This document shows, in pieces, positions 37,001-49,065 of a DNA stretch of 64,000 nt (the stretch's first letter is position 1; each line of letters begins with the position of its first letter). The DNA comes from Apostichopus japonicus (lineage: Eukaryota > Echinodermata > Holothuroidea > Aspidochirotida > Stichopodidae): contig NC_092563.1 in assembly GCF_037975245.1 (NCBI RefSeq), forward strand, positions 4,647,501 through 4,711,500, given 5' to 3'. A model generated the notes under the pieces. That model was not told the DNA's origin, did no database searches, and worked only from the letters and a program-made list of their open reading frames with translations. Position numbers and translations under genes: made by a program.

Positions 37001-40000
37001 AAACCCGTCAAGAATGCTTCCTCTGTAATCCTCTTGTATATCTGCGGACAAGTCCCCAGCGATACTCTCACTAAAGTTTTGTCCATAAAAACAATGTAAT
37101 GAACAGCTCAAGATGTTCTCAAGGACTGGAATGTCCATTAGATGCAGCAGTCTTTGTACAATGATCTCCTGCCAAATTTCATCTTTTTCTGAAGATGTCC
37201 CCCAAAAAAAAAAGAAAAGCAAAAAGAAGGGCATCCTAAACAACAGCGAGAGCTTTCAAGTTAGAGAAATGTAGTAAAATGGTTAGAAACTAAGGGTTAG
37301 ATTTGTATCAGGTCAATTGGGACTTTTCATAAAAACAGATTTTTTAAATAAAAAGTAAAAAAATGTAAATTACTGGTGTTTGCTGTGTAGACATGCAGTG
37401 AGCTTTTCGGTGCAAATGTGAATTTCTCGGAGCCTTGCACTTGAATGAGTGATAGCAGAGTAAATTTCTGTACAAACTGATGAGAAGAATTGAACTAGAT
37501 TGATTCATTTGTTTAATACCTCTTGTCCCCTGGATGTTAGACAATAAATTCATTCCCAAGTCTATCAGATTTGGTGAAAATCAACAGATTCTGGGACTAT
37601 TTCCACAAAACTGAAGTAGTTGTTTTACCTTCGGCCGATATGCCCTCGTCAATTCTGTTCTCCGTTTTGCTCGGTGGTTTTGATCTGCGGAAGGAGCTCA
37701 ATATTCTACTCGATCTTCGAAGCACTGGGGAAGACTTTGGTATCTCCGAAGCAAAGATTCCTTCCAAAACTGCTGAACTCGATAAACCCAACATTGGAGT
37801 CTCCGTTAAAAGTACACCTTGTTTATTAGCTGGCTTCTGATAGGGCCTAAAATAGTCACAACATATTAAAGAACACTTGAAAGCAGCCGTAAAAATAAGC
37901 TGGGCAAAATGTGACAAGAAGGAAGCCTTCCATACAGATTTAGTTATGGGAGGCTAATTCACATCACTAAACATTTACGAGGAACTGTTCATAGTTTGTG
38001 TCAATATTTCATAAAGTCATTGAAATGACAAAAAAGGGGAAAAAATTAACCTTTTCTACGTTGAGATGCTATAGACCATACTGTTGTTGTGATTGTTATC
38101 AATACAAAGCTGTCTGGTCCTGATATTGTTTGACCAAACCAGCCGAAACATGCGTGATATTTTAATTGAAATCCCAACTAAAAAACAAGAGGGCATCTCT
38201 AGAAGTCACTTTGGTCTCCGTTTGAAAGGTCAAGTACTCAAGTTTGAAACTATCCAATACAGCTGCCCTTGAGACTTATGAAGTAATGGTGGTATCATTC
38301 AAAGTCACGGTATCACAAATAAATAAAATAGATATATTAGATATATAAGTAAAAAATCATATAAGTAATTAATCAAAAGCACAAAACACCCAAACTGAAC
38401 AGTTTTTAAAAACATAAACCCCCTCATTTTGGGGTAAATTTGTTTACGATCATAAAAAATATCGATAAAAGTTAACATGTTTTACCCAAATTCCAGTTTC
38501 ATAGATTTTCCTTTACCAAAGCTTCTCCTCTTCTTTAACCTCTGGAAGGGTTTGTCAGATGAACCTCTGTTGGTATGAAATATTCATAGATCAATTTAGG
38601 CTGATATGTGGTAGATTATTAACAGACACTGCTTATCAGTCGTGTATTTCTATACCACTGTAATTTTTGAGAAAACGTCCCTTTGAACATCCGTCAAAGT
38701 CCCAGCATTTCAAGTGTTGTCACGGCGGTAGGTGACCAAGAAATAAAGACACAAACATACAAAAAGTTGCATGAAACAGAGTACATTAGAGTGCTTCATC
38801 TGGCTAGATATCTACTGGATAAAAAGAGTGTGTCGGGGGGGGGTCAGGGGGGTGGGGGAAGCAAGCTTGAGCCGTGCAGAGCAGGGCGTCGGCAGGTTGA
38901 ATCACACTGAATGCAATTGGTGAAAGTGATATCTGAAATACTCTTGACAAAGGATTGTAGAGGATAGGATAGGAAGATACTCTGTCCACATATTTATCTT
39001 TCTCCATAACCAGAGGTTACTGCACTACTTAGAAGTAATGACCATACTATAATGACATCATTTGGGAATGACACCATTGACATGATTATACTGAATGTTA
39101 CTTTATTGGTAGAGATCTGATATTAGTTGCACAGACAGGTGTAGGGTTTCTGTTGTAGAGAGTTATTGTGGGAGGTCAAAGTGGTAAGTGATCTAGTGGG
39201 ACTTATCAGTTGGAAAAGGATATTATTATGTTGATGGTTTGTGAATAGAAACTGTTTGTAATCTTGTTAATAGACACTGTTAGTTATCTTTCTGGGAAGT
39301 CAGAGGACTTCCTGTCTGTCCTACTAGCTAAGAGATTGTAATGGGTAAACATAAGGGTAAGGGGAAGATAATAGTAAAAATGCTCTCTGTTATAGGATCT
39401 TGATTACTTCTTAGTCCAATTAACATACAAAGCAGAAGACCAATTCCTCAGATGCTAAAAATATAATGTAAAAAATAAAATATAAAAATATAATGCATTT
39501 CAAATTTGTTCAGGACAGGTGGTGTTGAATGTCATTCAAGCGTGCTCTCAATGCTCTGTCGTTTATATGAAAAATGTTTCTGTTATAACTGATTTATGAG
39601 GATTGAAAAAACATAATGGATTCACTAATCTTGGGCAGTGTATATGCCATCAGAGAATAATAATAATACACAAGATAATTTGTCACCCTCCCAACACCCC
39701 ACCAACCCCCTTTCCAACCTTCTTTTCTGTCAATTGATTCAATTGACCTGTCGCTCCTTTCACATCTTGTAATTTATAATCATCCTTTCGATGTTTATAA
39801 ACCAATCTGCAACATCAAATTGCAGAGAGATTTCCAAGGGTAATTCAAGTTAACCTGTTGCAGTGGATAAATTTCTATTCAAGTTTCTCCCAATTCTGTA
39901 ATATTAATATAACTTACCCATCCTTTGATTTGCATTGACACTCCGAGGAAGAACAAGAATTTGTAACTTGGGAATGAAATCTGTGAGGAAAAACAAGTTT

Positions 40001-43000
40001 CAAAAATTGTTTACAATTAATAATGGTTTTATTCACATAATAGAAGTCTACTTTACTGTTGTCGTTATTGTGGAAAAGAACTATGGCCTCCTATTTCACA
40101 CACCAAATTTTCCAACAGCTTTGTTCTTATCAAGATATTCAAGAAATTAACGAGCGGTACTTTCCTTCTTTCTCCCCCCCCCCCCCCCACTTTTTTTCAA
40201 TTTGCAAAACTAAGATCAAGGCTCCCCTGGTTAACAATTAAGTTTCCTTCAAAACGCATTTTTGTTCGAAATGTTTCTAAGGTCCTCTGGTTGGGAAGGG
40301 AATTCTACAGTATTACTCTTTTAAATACTGTAATAACAATAACAATAATATTCAATATTTAAATTTACTTCAAATGTTAACAGAGCTCTACGTACTGTAC
40401 ATATAATGCCAAATTTTTGTGCAGTTCATAATATATCTGCACATACAAAGAGGAACCTTCTAATAAAATTTCTTCTTATTAAAATCTTGGTCAAATTTTT
40501 ACACTTTTTTTGATAAAAAGTCAAAATTTTGAGATTTGAGAACACTTGTTTTTTTCCTATGTCCCTATTAAGCCACCGTATATTACAATAACAACATTTA
40601 AATATAATATTTGGAAGACAAAGATGTATCAGTTCAGTTGAGGATTGCAGACCATGGTGTATTTTAACTTGCAGAATGTCACAAGCAGGGAATACTTAAG
40701 TGTTCCCGTTATTTTCATGTCACAGGTTTGGAGTGAATGAACTTTTGAGTTGACAGTCATGATATAATGGAATTACCATGGTTACGCAGACAAAAACTGC
40801 CATAGATCTTTCAATTTTTGCACAGCAAATTCCCCACACTGTTTTTATTGCAACTTTGCTATGGTATGCTAACAAGGATTACCATGGTACTGTAAAATAT
40901 CTGGCAGTGAATGCACAGTACCAATAATTTGATATGACTAGTGGGTGATTTAGATGAGCCTAGGTCCACATTTCTGTTTAGAGATTTCTATGTGAAAAGA
41001 TCTAACAAATGGACCGCAGCAATACAAAATATACACATTGTAATACAGACCATATTGCATTATTTACAGGTTTACCTGTACACCGTTAATAATAAGTTTA
41101 TGTAACTAGTAATATTCCAGAAAATAATATCCTTACAAGTTACAAACAATATGAAAGCGCACTATGTTAACAAGTTTGTCTGCTTTTGCCTACCGACGAG
41201 TCACTATTTTCAGAAAGCAGAAAATGCAATAAAGTGTGAGAATAAGTGCAAGCTTCAGTAGATTGCCTATTCACTCACCTGTAGTAATGAGTTGGATTAT
41301 CCTCGAAATGACCCTTAGTTGATGGGCCACTTTCTGCATCCAGAAATACATTGCTCTCAAGAAAATGCTGTAAATCCACAAAAAAATGAAAAGAAAAGAG
41401 AAAAACAATTAAATTCAGATGTACTGTAATAACCCATGAATATTCCCTCAATACAGTGTCCTGACATAAAATGCTCTATGCACCTAGATGACAAGCTAAA
41501 CTTCAGATAATACCTAGACACTTTCTGAAAATTTAATGTTGAAAAAGTTTAAAACTTTTCCCAAATACTGTATTACCAATAGCTTGTTTGTTGGGCTTTT
41601 ACAGTATGTGATGTCAGACTTAAACAAATTAATTAAGAGCTTTTAAGCAGCATGAATACATATAACTTTCCAGTACCCACTGAACCACTATTTCATTAAC
41701 ATTCCCAGGTAAGATATTCTGAATATGTCTACAAAATACCTTTAACACCATTGTTGATTACAATTTGAAAGTTAATACAAAAACTGAGCTAGTGTCGTGA
41801 ATGCAATTATATCAGCAACTCAACTCAATTTATTTTTGGTAGCGCTAATGGCAGAAATTGTTTGCCCTCGATGAAGCATCCTGACATTATGGTGGTTAAG
41901 GCAGTGGACTTGTGATCTAAGGATTAAAGGTTCGAGCCCTGGCCAGATCATTGCGTTGTGTCCTTGGGCAAGGCGCTTTATCTCCATTGCCTCTCTTCAC
42001 CCAGGTGTATAAATGGGGACCTGCGAGGTAACTTGTAAATATAGTTGCGTGCGCCGGTTTGCGGCTGCACCCTATGGGAATTCCCCCGGGGGACACGTGG
42101 TTGTGGTGCACTGTGGTGCCCCAGGAGAGATTGACTGAATTGTGCACACTTTGGTGTGTGGGTGTGACAAGTTACCAATGACCAGGGGTTAATAATCAGC
42201 GCACTGAGACTTAAGTGTGTATTTGCGCTTTATAAGAACTGTGTATTATTATTATTATTTCATTTAGTATTATACACTATGAGCTTCAAAGCATATTCTG
42301 TAAGTTGGCAAACTTGGCATTCTAAATTCCTAATTCAGTGGGGAACAAAATGAAAGACAAAGATATCTATGTGTTGTCAAAAGTACACCTGTACAGTAAG
42401 ACAAATTACTGCACAATGCCAACCAACTTTAATATATGAATAATAAACTGAATTCCAAACTTTTTATAACTCACAAATGAAACTAGCTTTCATGATGAGA
42501 GTTGAACCAATGTATTTCTTTATTCCTTGCAATGTGAGATATATTTTTGAAACTTTATCCTTTGTCTTACCTTTTGACTGGACACAACTCACACACATAA
42601 ATAAATACTTACTGTGCATAGTTTTGTGACCTTCTCCCTTGTTATACTTTGACGAATATGTTCATCTTGTTTGAGATACCCTAAAACGACATCAACAGCG
42701 TCTGAACCAAGAAAGCAGTGTTCAAACGTCTTCATGCGATGCTTTCGAGTACGAACATCTACATTTTCTTTCAAATAAATGATAATGTTGTTCCATAAGT
42801 TTGTTGCTTTGAAAGGACCTGAAACAGAAAAACCGTGCAATGAGTCAATATGGAATTGAGGTGGGAGTGGAGGTTTGGAGACAAGTTAATGTAGACCTAC
42901 TGCAGGGTTTTTGTTAAGAAATGTAGTAGGTGGGTCAAGTCGAAAAGTAGGCGGGACTGTCTGTACGCGGACATGGGGGGGTCTAAGGAGAGGGGGTGCC

Positions 43001-44328
43001 CCCCTCCCCATTGCCGGAAAATTGCAATTTAAAGTCTCTAGATGCAAAATGGTGCAATATACAGCTGTTTGGTCAATGATATTGCCCCCTCCCAATCACC
43101 CCTTTCTTCTGTCCTATTTTTCTCTTTTTTTGACCTGGTCGTGGGTATTTATTCCTCTCGATTTTTTTCGTCATTTTTAAAAAAAAATTTTTTTTTACTG
43201 AGCGTCGCAAAGTAGCCGGGTCATGTACATGCAGTAGGCGGGTCATTTGACCCGGGTCCCGGCTACTAACGAAAACCCTGCTACTGTAGTCTGGGCCCTT
43301 TAAGTTCCTGGTTAAACTTTTGGAATACAAATCCATAAAGTGACTCACTATATCATCTGAAGTCCCACATGAAGAACCTCTAGGAAGATTCACTATTGGG
43401 TTCTGATGAGTGTAAGATTCAAAAGTAAGTGGAATGGCATGTAGCTTCAACCAGTTGGGCCAACTTCACAATGCTTATACAACTCTACATATGGTACTTC
43501 CATGTCTAGAAAACTTAAATGCACCTCCGTTGACACTTTGGACACTTCTGATTCTTTTCCTAGTAGACAAAAAGGTGATCATAATGTCCATACTAATTGC
43601 TTGGAGCTATGACATGAAATTACTGTGTACTGTCTTACAGTACAGTATATATATGTCTTTCCTCAAAAACTTCAAATTGAAATGTATATCATTAGGATGG
43701 TCTAAATGTTGAAATCTGACATTCTTGAATGCTAGGGCCAATTTGTCCAGACTGACTTGCCTAGATAATATTTTTATATTTGTTCTTAGGAGTACTGGTA
43801 GCAAATGATAAGTGATACTGATAAGTGATAGCCTACATCATAGTTTCATATGATGTAACTTGTAAGTATTGTAGGTGAGGCACCTTTGCTGAGGTAACTA
43901 GGCTTGGTGCTTTCTACATATTATGGATGGTGGTATACTTTCAGGATGTGATTCTTGTGATAAATTGGAAAAACCTTAGTGTATTTAATTGATTCTATTA
44001 TGTAGCCTTCTAAGCACTGGCTTGCTGTAACGTAGGATATAATAGCACATAGCCTAGGCCTAGCACAAGCTGCGTATTTCAATAGGCTAGGTCTAGCACT
44101 AGGCTATGTTACTAACGAGTGACGTTAATTAGTAGTACTACTAGTACTAGTAGTACATTACAACTAACAATGGCGATAGCCTGGGCCAGTGACAGTAACT
44201 TTGAAAGTTATGAGGGAAGTCATGATAGTGAATATGTATCTTCTATTAAAGATATCGTAATAGTTCTTACCTCCAGTGCACCTGTTACAATTACCTGCCA
44301 ATTGGCGCATGCCGATTAATGTTGCCAT
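34060..44328 (-). CDS. DEPDC7: DEP domain-containing protein 7, 8 exons
   Basis: A DEP-domain protein; the DEP fold is a membrane or partner docking module, and the exact cellular role is poorly known. Exons (minus strand): 44295-44328, 42613-42818, 41279-41367, 37629-37846, 37005-37188, 35399-35762, 34774-34975, 34060-34256. All junction phases agree and give 497 aa, against about 511 in human. The DEP domain fills residues ~13-105, with PFKATNLWNN at its start and HCFLGSDAVDVVLGYL inside. Later blocks match the family: IWQEIIVQRLLHLMDIPVLE (exon 5), DPWIKAAIRCIE (exon 6), TDNRTTILNLF (exon 7), and a C-terminal TSLKEKKQHLKGLQKHH-YFPDMV. The 34-bp first exon (MATLIGMRQLA) is inferred from frame, donor and distance and is the weakest part. 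The exon 5 donor, GTTTGT, is also weak. Introns hold a SINE, a minisatellite and a MITE-like element. Confidence 0.88.
35880..36965. repeat. ~40-bp minisatellite, about 25 copies, DEPDC7 intron 5
   Basis: Head-to-tail copies of a unit of the form GGACATGCAGTGTACTCTAAACAGCTAAAACAGTAGTACA fill about 1 kb. Copies are well conserved from about 36030 onward and more degenerate from 35880 to 36030. Variants (ACCAGCAGTAT against ACAGTAGTAC) alternate in places, suggesting a higher-order repeat of two units. Confidence 0.92.
41888..42260 (+). mobile_element. tRNA-derived SINE in DEPDC7 intron 2
   Basis: An A-box-like TGGTTAAGGCAGTGG and a B-box GGTTCGAGCCC lie near the left end with tRNA-like spacing. 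A body follows with CCTTGGGCAAGGCGCTTTAT, CACCCAGGTGTATAAATGGG and GTGGTGCCCCAGGAGAG. The 3' end is GCGCTTTATAAGAACTGTGT followed by (ATT)n. That tail resembles the end of the LINE at 45725-46562. It is a full-length or nearly full-length Pol III SINE, not a tRNA gene. Confidence 0.8.
42903..43280. mobile_element. MITE-like element, 378 bp, in DEPDC7 intron 1
   Basis: The left end CAGGGTTTTTGTTA and right end TAACGAAAACCCTG are inverted repeats. CTACTG stands directly outside both ends, a 6-bp duplication. The interior has G-run/C-run pairs (GGGGGTGCCCCCCTCCCC) and related words GTAGGTGGGTCA near the left and GTAGGCGGGTCA near the right. No coding frame was seen. The superfamily is unassigned because a 6-bp duplication does not fit hAT. 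Confidence 0.65.
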
Positions 44329-45724
44329 AATTTGTTTTCATTTTATAGCGGTGATCATTACACAACGGATGCAATTTTACAATTTTGAACTTGCCTCTTA
44401 GGGGAAATAGGTTGTCAGTTTGCTAATTTTCAAAAATGCTAAATTTGTTAAAGTGAATTTGCTAATAGAATGGGAGGTCCACTATGGAACGCCGAACATC
44501 CACATTTATGTTGTTCAGTGACCGGTTGTAACTTGTAGTCAAGTGTATGTTGTTTTCCAATTCGTTGATGTTTTGCCGAAAAATCTGGTCAAGTGGTAAG
44601 CGATGTGTTTCAGATGTCTTAAATTTGTAGTGATTCTTGCTCCAATGGGTACACAACAATCATGCATTTATTTACTCACATTATCAAAATTCACTCAAAA
44701 GGCCTGTTTGTTAAAAATGGCAGGCTCACATAGAAGAGGATTTAGAATACAATGTATGTATGTGTGTATGTATGTATGTATGGGTATATGTGTGAGTGTA
44801 TATGTAATTGTTGTACGAATTTCAATGGACCCCTTACCGGAAAAGGGGTGCAAGGGGGGGGGGGGTATTTTTACATCCGTCTATATGACTGATGAAAGAG
44901 GAACGTTTTACATGCAATTTCTGCATAAAGCGTTTTCGAGAAATCCTATGTACTATAAGTGAACATGAAGCAAACACTCTCCGATATGATAGTTATACAC
45001 ACTGACAACAAAGTGTTTGTTTTGATTGGTGTGTCACTCTCAAATTAATTATTAATTAATTTATTTGGTAAATACAAATAAATCCACAACTGTAGGGCTT
45101 TCCAAACGGAAAGACTATACGCGCATTCCGTATATATATAGATAAATACTTTGTCAGCTGTGCGGGCACTTTTTGATATTTATAGTACTTGATATTATAA
45201 AACCGTGTATCTTGATCAGTTTAAAATATAGCAGTAATATGCATGCACGTTATACGCATTTTTCAAGGGTACTTTCGTCTCCGTATACCTTAGGAAGAAA
45301 ACCCGAAACTGAGGATTGAGTGGTTTACATTCTTTTATTTCTTTCCAATTTCCCTTATACAAGATACGTGGTGCGCTGTTTACGGTGGTGGTAAAAAACA
45401 TGTTTGTTTAATGATCTTTATTAAAGAATCGTGTGAAAGGTTCCTTGCACCACCCCCTCCACCCCCCCCCCATCTTTAAGCACGACAAAAATCTCCTTCA
45501 AATTCTTCAATAAATCCATGGTACATTCATGGGCGTATCAATACTTCTTCTGCAGTGGGTAGAGACCTTAACACAATCGATCCTCACATGTAGCCTCCGG
45601 GCCGGCCTAACTCAGTGAACCCGGGCCCGGCTCCTTATATTCTCACTTAACCCATCCTCTCGTCAGGCCTGAAAATCATGGCTGTTTGGACCTGAATTTA
45701 TTTCTATAACTCTAAATTCTCGAC
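44329..45724. other. Upstream flank of DEPDC7, no gene recognised
   Basis: Contains a short (TATG)n tract near 44752-44781 and a G-run near 44855-44867. The DEPDC7 promoter should lie near 44330. Open frames on either strand are short and without family features. Confidence 0.4.
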
Positions 45725-46562
45725 AATGAGTGACACTTTATCTCGGAGTTCAGTTTGATCAGCACCTCTCTATGGCTCCCCACGTTGCATCGACTATACA
45801 ATTCTTTGCCAACCATGAAACTATACGTAATATTGGTAGGATTAGACCATATCTTACAACCGAGGCCTGTAAAACTAGCATACATAATCTTGTCACCTCA
45901 AGAATTGATTATTGCAGCACAGTTTTAACATGGATACCCAAACAACAGATACACAGACTTTAGGTTATCCAGAAGAGAGCAGCATGCATAGTTTCCCGCG
46001 TCTCCAAACCATCTCACATCAAGCCAATTCTTGCCGAGCTACACTGGTTACCCTGTCATCCGATCCGAATCCAGTACCGCATTTTGATGTATCTACAAAT
46101 GTCCCAACAATCTTGTCCCAGCTTATCTTGAATACATGCTTACAGTTTACCAACCTCGACGCACCCTGAGATCCAGTGTTGATAAGACGTGTCTTGTAAA
46201 ACATGACCCACGTAAAGAAGGTTGGTGAGAGAGCATTTACCATCGCCGGCCCATTACTCTGGGAGCAACCTTCTGGTATTCTTGACATTCCCTCCATTGA
46301 CGTATTTCGAAAATCTTTAAAAACCCATTTTTACAAGTATTATTTTTAACCTTCGTATAAGTCTAAGTATTTTTTAGACTTTTAAGCGTTTTATATATTG
46401 TTTTTATATATTATTTACTAGTCCTATCTTTACTTTATTCTGGTATATATTGTTTTTTCTTATATTATTTACTTTTTTTTTTGGTTGTGTAAAGCTCATT
46501 CATACTAATATTCATTGTGATAATGCGCTATATAAGCATCGGGGTTTATTATGATTTATTAC
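45725..46562 (+). mobile_element. 5'-truncated non-LTR retrotransposon (CR1/L2/jockey type), broken
   Basis: The frames encode the C-terminal part of a LINE reverse-transcriptase protein: LGVQFDQHLSMAPHV, IRNIGRIRPYLTTEACK, TSRIDYC and AELHWLP, ending FTIAGPLLWE and DVFRKSLKTHFYKYY before TAA at 46347-46349. The frame is broken by an in-frame TAG at 45961-45963 and at least two frameshifts. The 3' untranslated part ends GCGCTATATAAGCATCGG followed by TTATT-rich sequence. The polymerase core and everything 5' of it are missing, the usual result of incomplete reverse transcription. Confidence 0.85.
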
Positions 46563-46931
46563 TTTAATAATGACAAAATAATAAAATATGGTTACATAGC
46601 GATTTACATAAAATAATATCTCAATTACTGCACTTTACATGGGACTTTAGTAAACTCTTAAGGAGTACAAATATAATATATACATATGGTACATAAAAAG
46701 TAAAAAACAAGGGAAAAACAATAGTCATGCAAAATCAGAAAATAATTAAATAAATCTTTATCAATCAATAATATATCGATATTACTCCTGATCTTACACG
46801 TTCACAATGGGATTAAACACCTGAGGCTCATCGTTTACACACATACTGCTAGAACATTTCAGTTCACACAAAACTATACTATAGCACACATTTTCTTTGT
46901 TGTTTTTTCTTTCTTGGACTATGACCCTTTG

Positions 46932-47319
46932 CAGTGGCGGAGCTAGGGGTATTGGTCGGGGGGGGGGGGAGGCGAGAATAGTCTGTAGGGGCGCTTTCGA
47001 CGCTATATAAGCAGAGCTCCACCACAGGTTGGCGCGGAACGTACAGACATTTTTTGAGCAAAGATACTATACCTAGATCGCCGGAAATGACCCTTTCCGG
47101 GCCTTGCTAAATTTGCAGATAAACGAAGAATAAACAGGTGTCATCGCCATTTGTGACAACTATCAATAGGTAGATGAGAACGCAATAAAAAAGAGTCAAT
47201 AATCGCGAATAAGTAAAAAGTGCTAAAAAGCCGAAAAAGGGCGCCAGCAGTCCATTTGAGTCCGTTAGGTGGAGGGGGGGGGGGCATCCGTCCCTGACTT
47301 TATGGACGCTCCGCCACTG
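46932..47319. mobile_element. hAT-type MITE, 388 bp (family 2)
   Basis: The ends CAGTGGCGGAGCTAGG and GACGCTCCGCCACTG form terminal inverted repeats. Flanks ACCCTTTG and ACCATTTG are an 8-bp duplication with one mismatch. The interior matches the element at 63123-63514 in inverse orientation and includes the GGTTGGCGCGGAACGTACAG core and GATCGCCGGAAATGACCC. Confidence 0.87.
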
Positions 47320-47425
47320 ACCATTTGAACCCAGTTTCACTCCGTCCCTCCGGCCTCAACACCTACATATACATATGAACAGTCCTTAATTAAACTGATG
47401 CATGTTTGCAACCGAATCCTAACAG

Positions 47426-47851
47426 TTAACTTGAAAAGTCGTCACTGCTTTGAAATCTTCTCTTCATCCTTCTAAGAAACGGAGAAGGCTCTGGAATTTC
47501 CCTGCATCTCAGGATAGAAAGAAACACTTCCCTGAAAAGTGGATGCTTGAGACCGTAAATTAACGGATTAATGACGCTGTTAAACAAGACCACGTGACGC
47601 GTAAAATTCTCATCAACTGGACAGCCGAACACCACACAGAATGATTGAGGCGTCAGACAGAGTATGTATGCGACAAATATTATAAATAGATTCTTCGTGA
47701 TTGCTGTCTCGACGGTTGAGAATCGGGCAGTGTTTGACCGATTGTTCTTTGTCTTCGAAGTTTCATCCTCGTGTCTGTTTATATAAAGCAAAATATATAA
47801 AAGAAAATCATAAATATGCCATTTAAAACCATTGCATCACAAATTGCTGAG

Positions 47852-47930
<79 letters not shown>

Positions 47931-48743
47931 AATCGATTATTTTGTTTCTCGTGGTCATTTGGTTTGTTTGAAGTAAGGTCCGGCCCGTAGCCAGGAATTC
48001 TGAGTTGGGTGTGGGAGGGGGGGGGGGGCACCAACAATGTAAGGGAGCACAGTATCCGTGTCATGTAACTTGTGAAGATTCATGTGCACATGATGCTGGC
48101 CAAGGGCGTAGGAACCGGGGGGCTGGGGGGGGGGGCGCCAGCCCCCCCCAGTGAAAAATGTGGAGGGGCGGAAGTATCATTCCGCCCCCCCCCCGCTTCG
48201 CAAGTCCGAAAACCCCTTTTTCATTTCCAAATGAGATAAAAAATCTCATTTGGAGCACCAAATTGCATCTAAGACCAGGTGAAACTACAAAATTAAGTTT
48301 ACAAAATGGAGTGGGTGTTGAAGTGTGCTATATTGCACCAAATTGCATCTGAGGCCACCTGGAAATGCAAAAAATTCCAAAGGGGAGGGGGACACCCCCT
48401 CCCCTTAGACCCCTCCCCCAGGCTGGCCATCAGTCCCCCACTCAAAAGTACCTTCCTACGCCACTGATGCTGGCATGAGATGGACGAAGGCACAGAAGTC
48501 TGTACGGGAGAGGAGATGATACAGCATCATGTATGCCCCGGCTTTGGACCCGAGTAATTGAGGCTTCCCCGGATGTTTACGTAATACGATGACTATATCA
48601 TATACAAAATGATATGCATTGACATTAAATCAATTTTCAATAAATATATATATATATATACATACATACATACACATATACATACATACATACATACATA
48701 CATACATACATACATACATACATACATACATACATACATACAT

Positions 48744-48778
<35 letters not shown>

Positions 48779-49000
48779 TACATACATACACACATACACA
48801 CATACATACATACATACATACATACATACATACACACATACATACATACATACATACATACATACATACATACATACATACATACATACATACATACATA
48901 CATACATACATACATACATACATACACACATACATACATACATACACGCATACATACATACATATATTTATATATATATACATATATATATACATATATT

Positions 49001-49065
<65 letters not shown>

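Noticed and set aside
41890-41945. A tRNA gene suggested by A- and B-box sequences
   Set aside because: No intact cloverleaf; a SINE body and (ATT)n tail follow, so it is a SINE head.
43073-43450. Minus-strand 125-codon frame as a DEPDC7 first exon
   Set aside because: It has no ATG start, is preceded by stops, needs a poor donor for the right phase, and runs into the MITE-like element.
44119-44319. Plus-strand frame MAIAWASDSNFESYEG... opposite the DEPDC7 start
   Set aside because: It resembles no family, lies over the putative first exon of DEPDC7 on the other strand, and has no supporting splice context.
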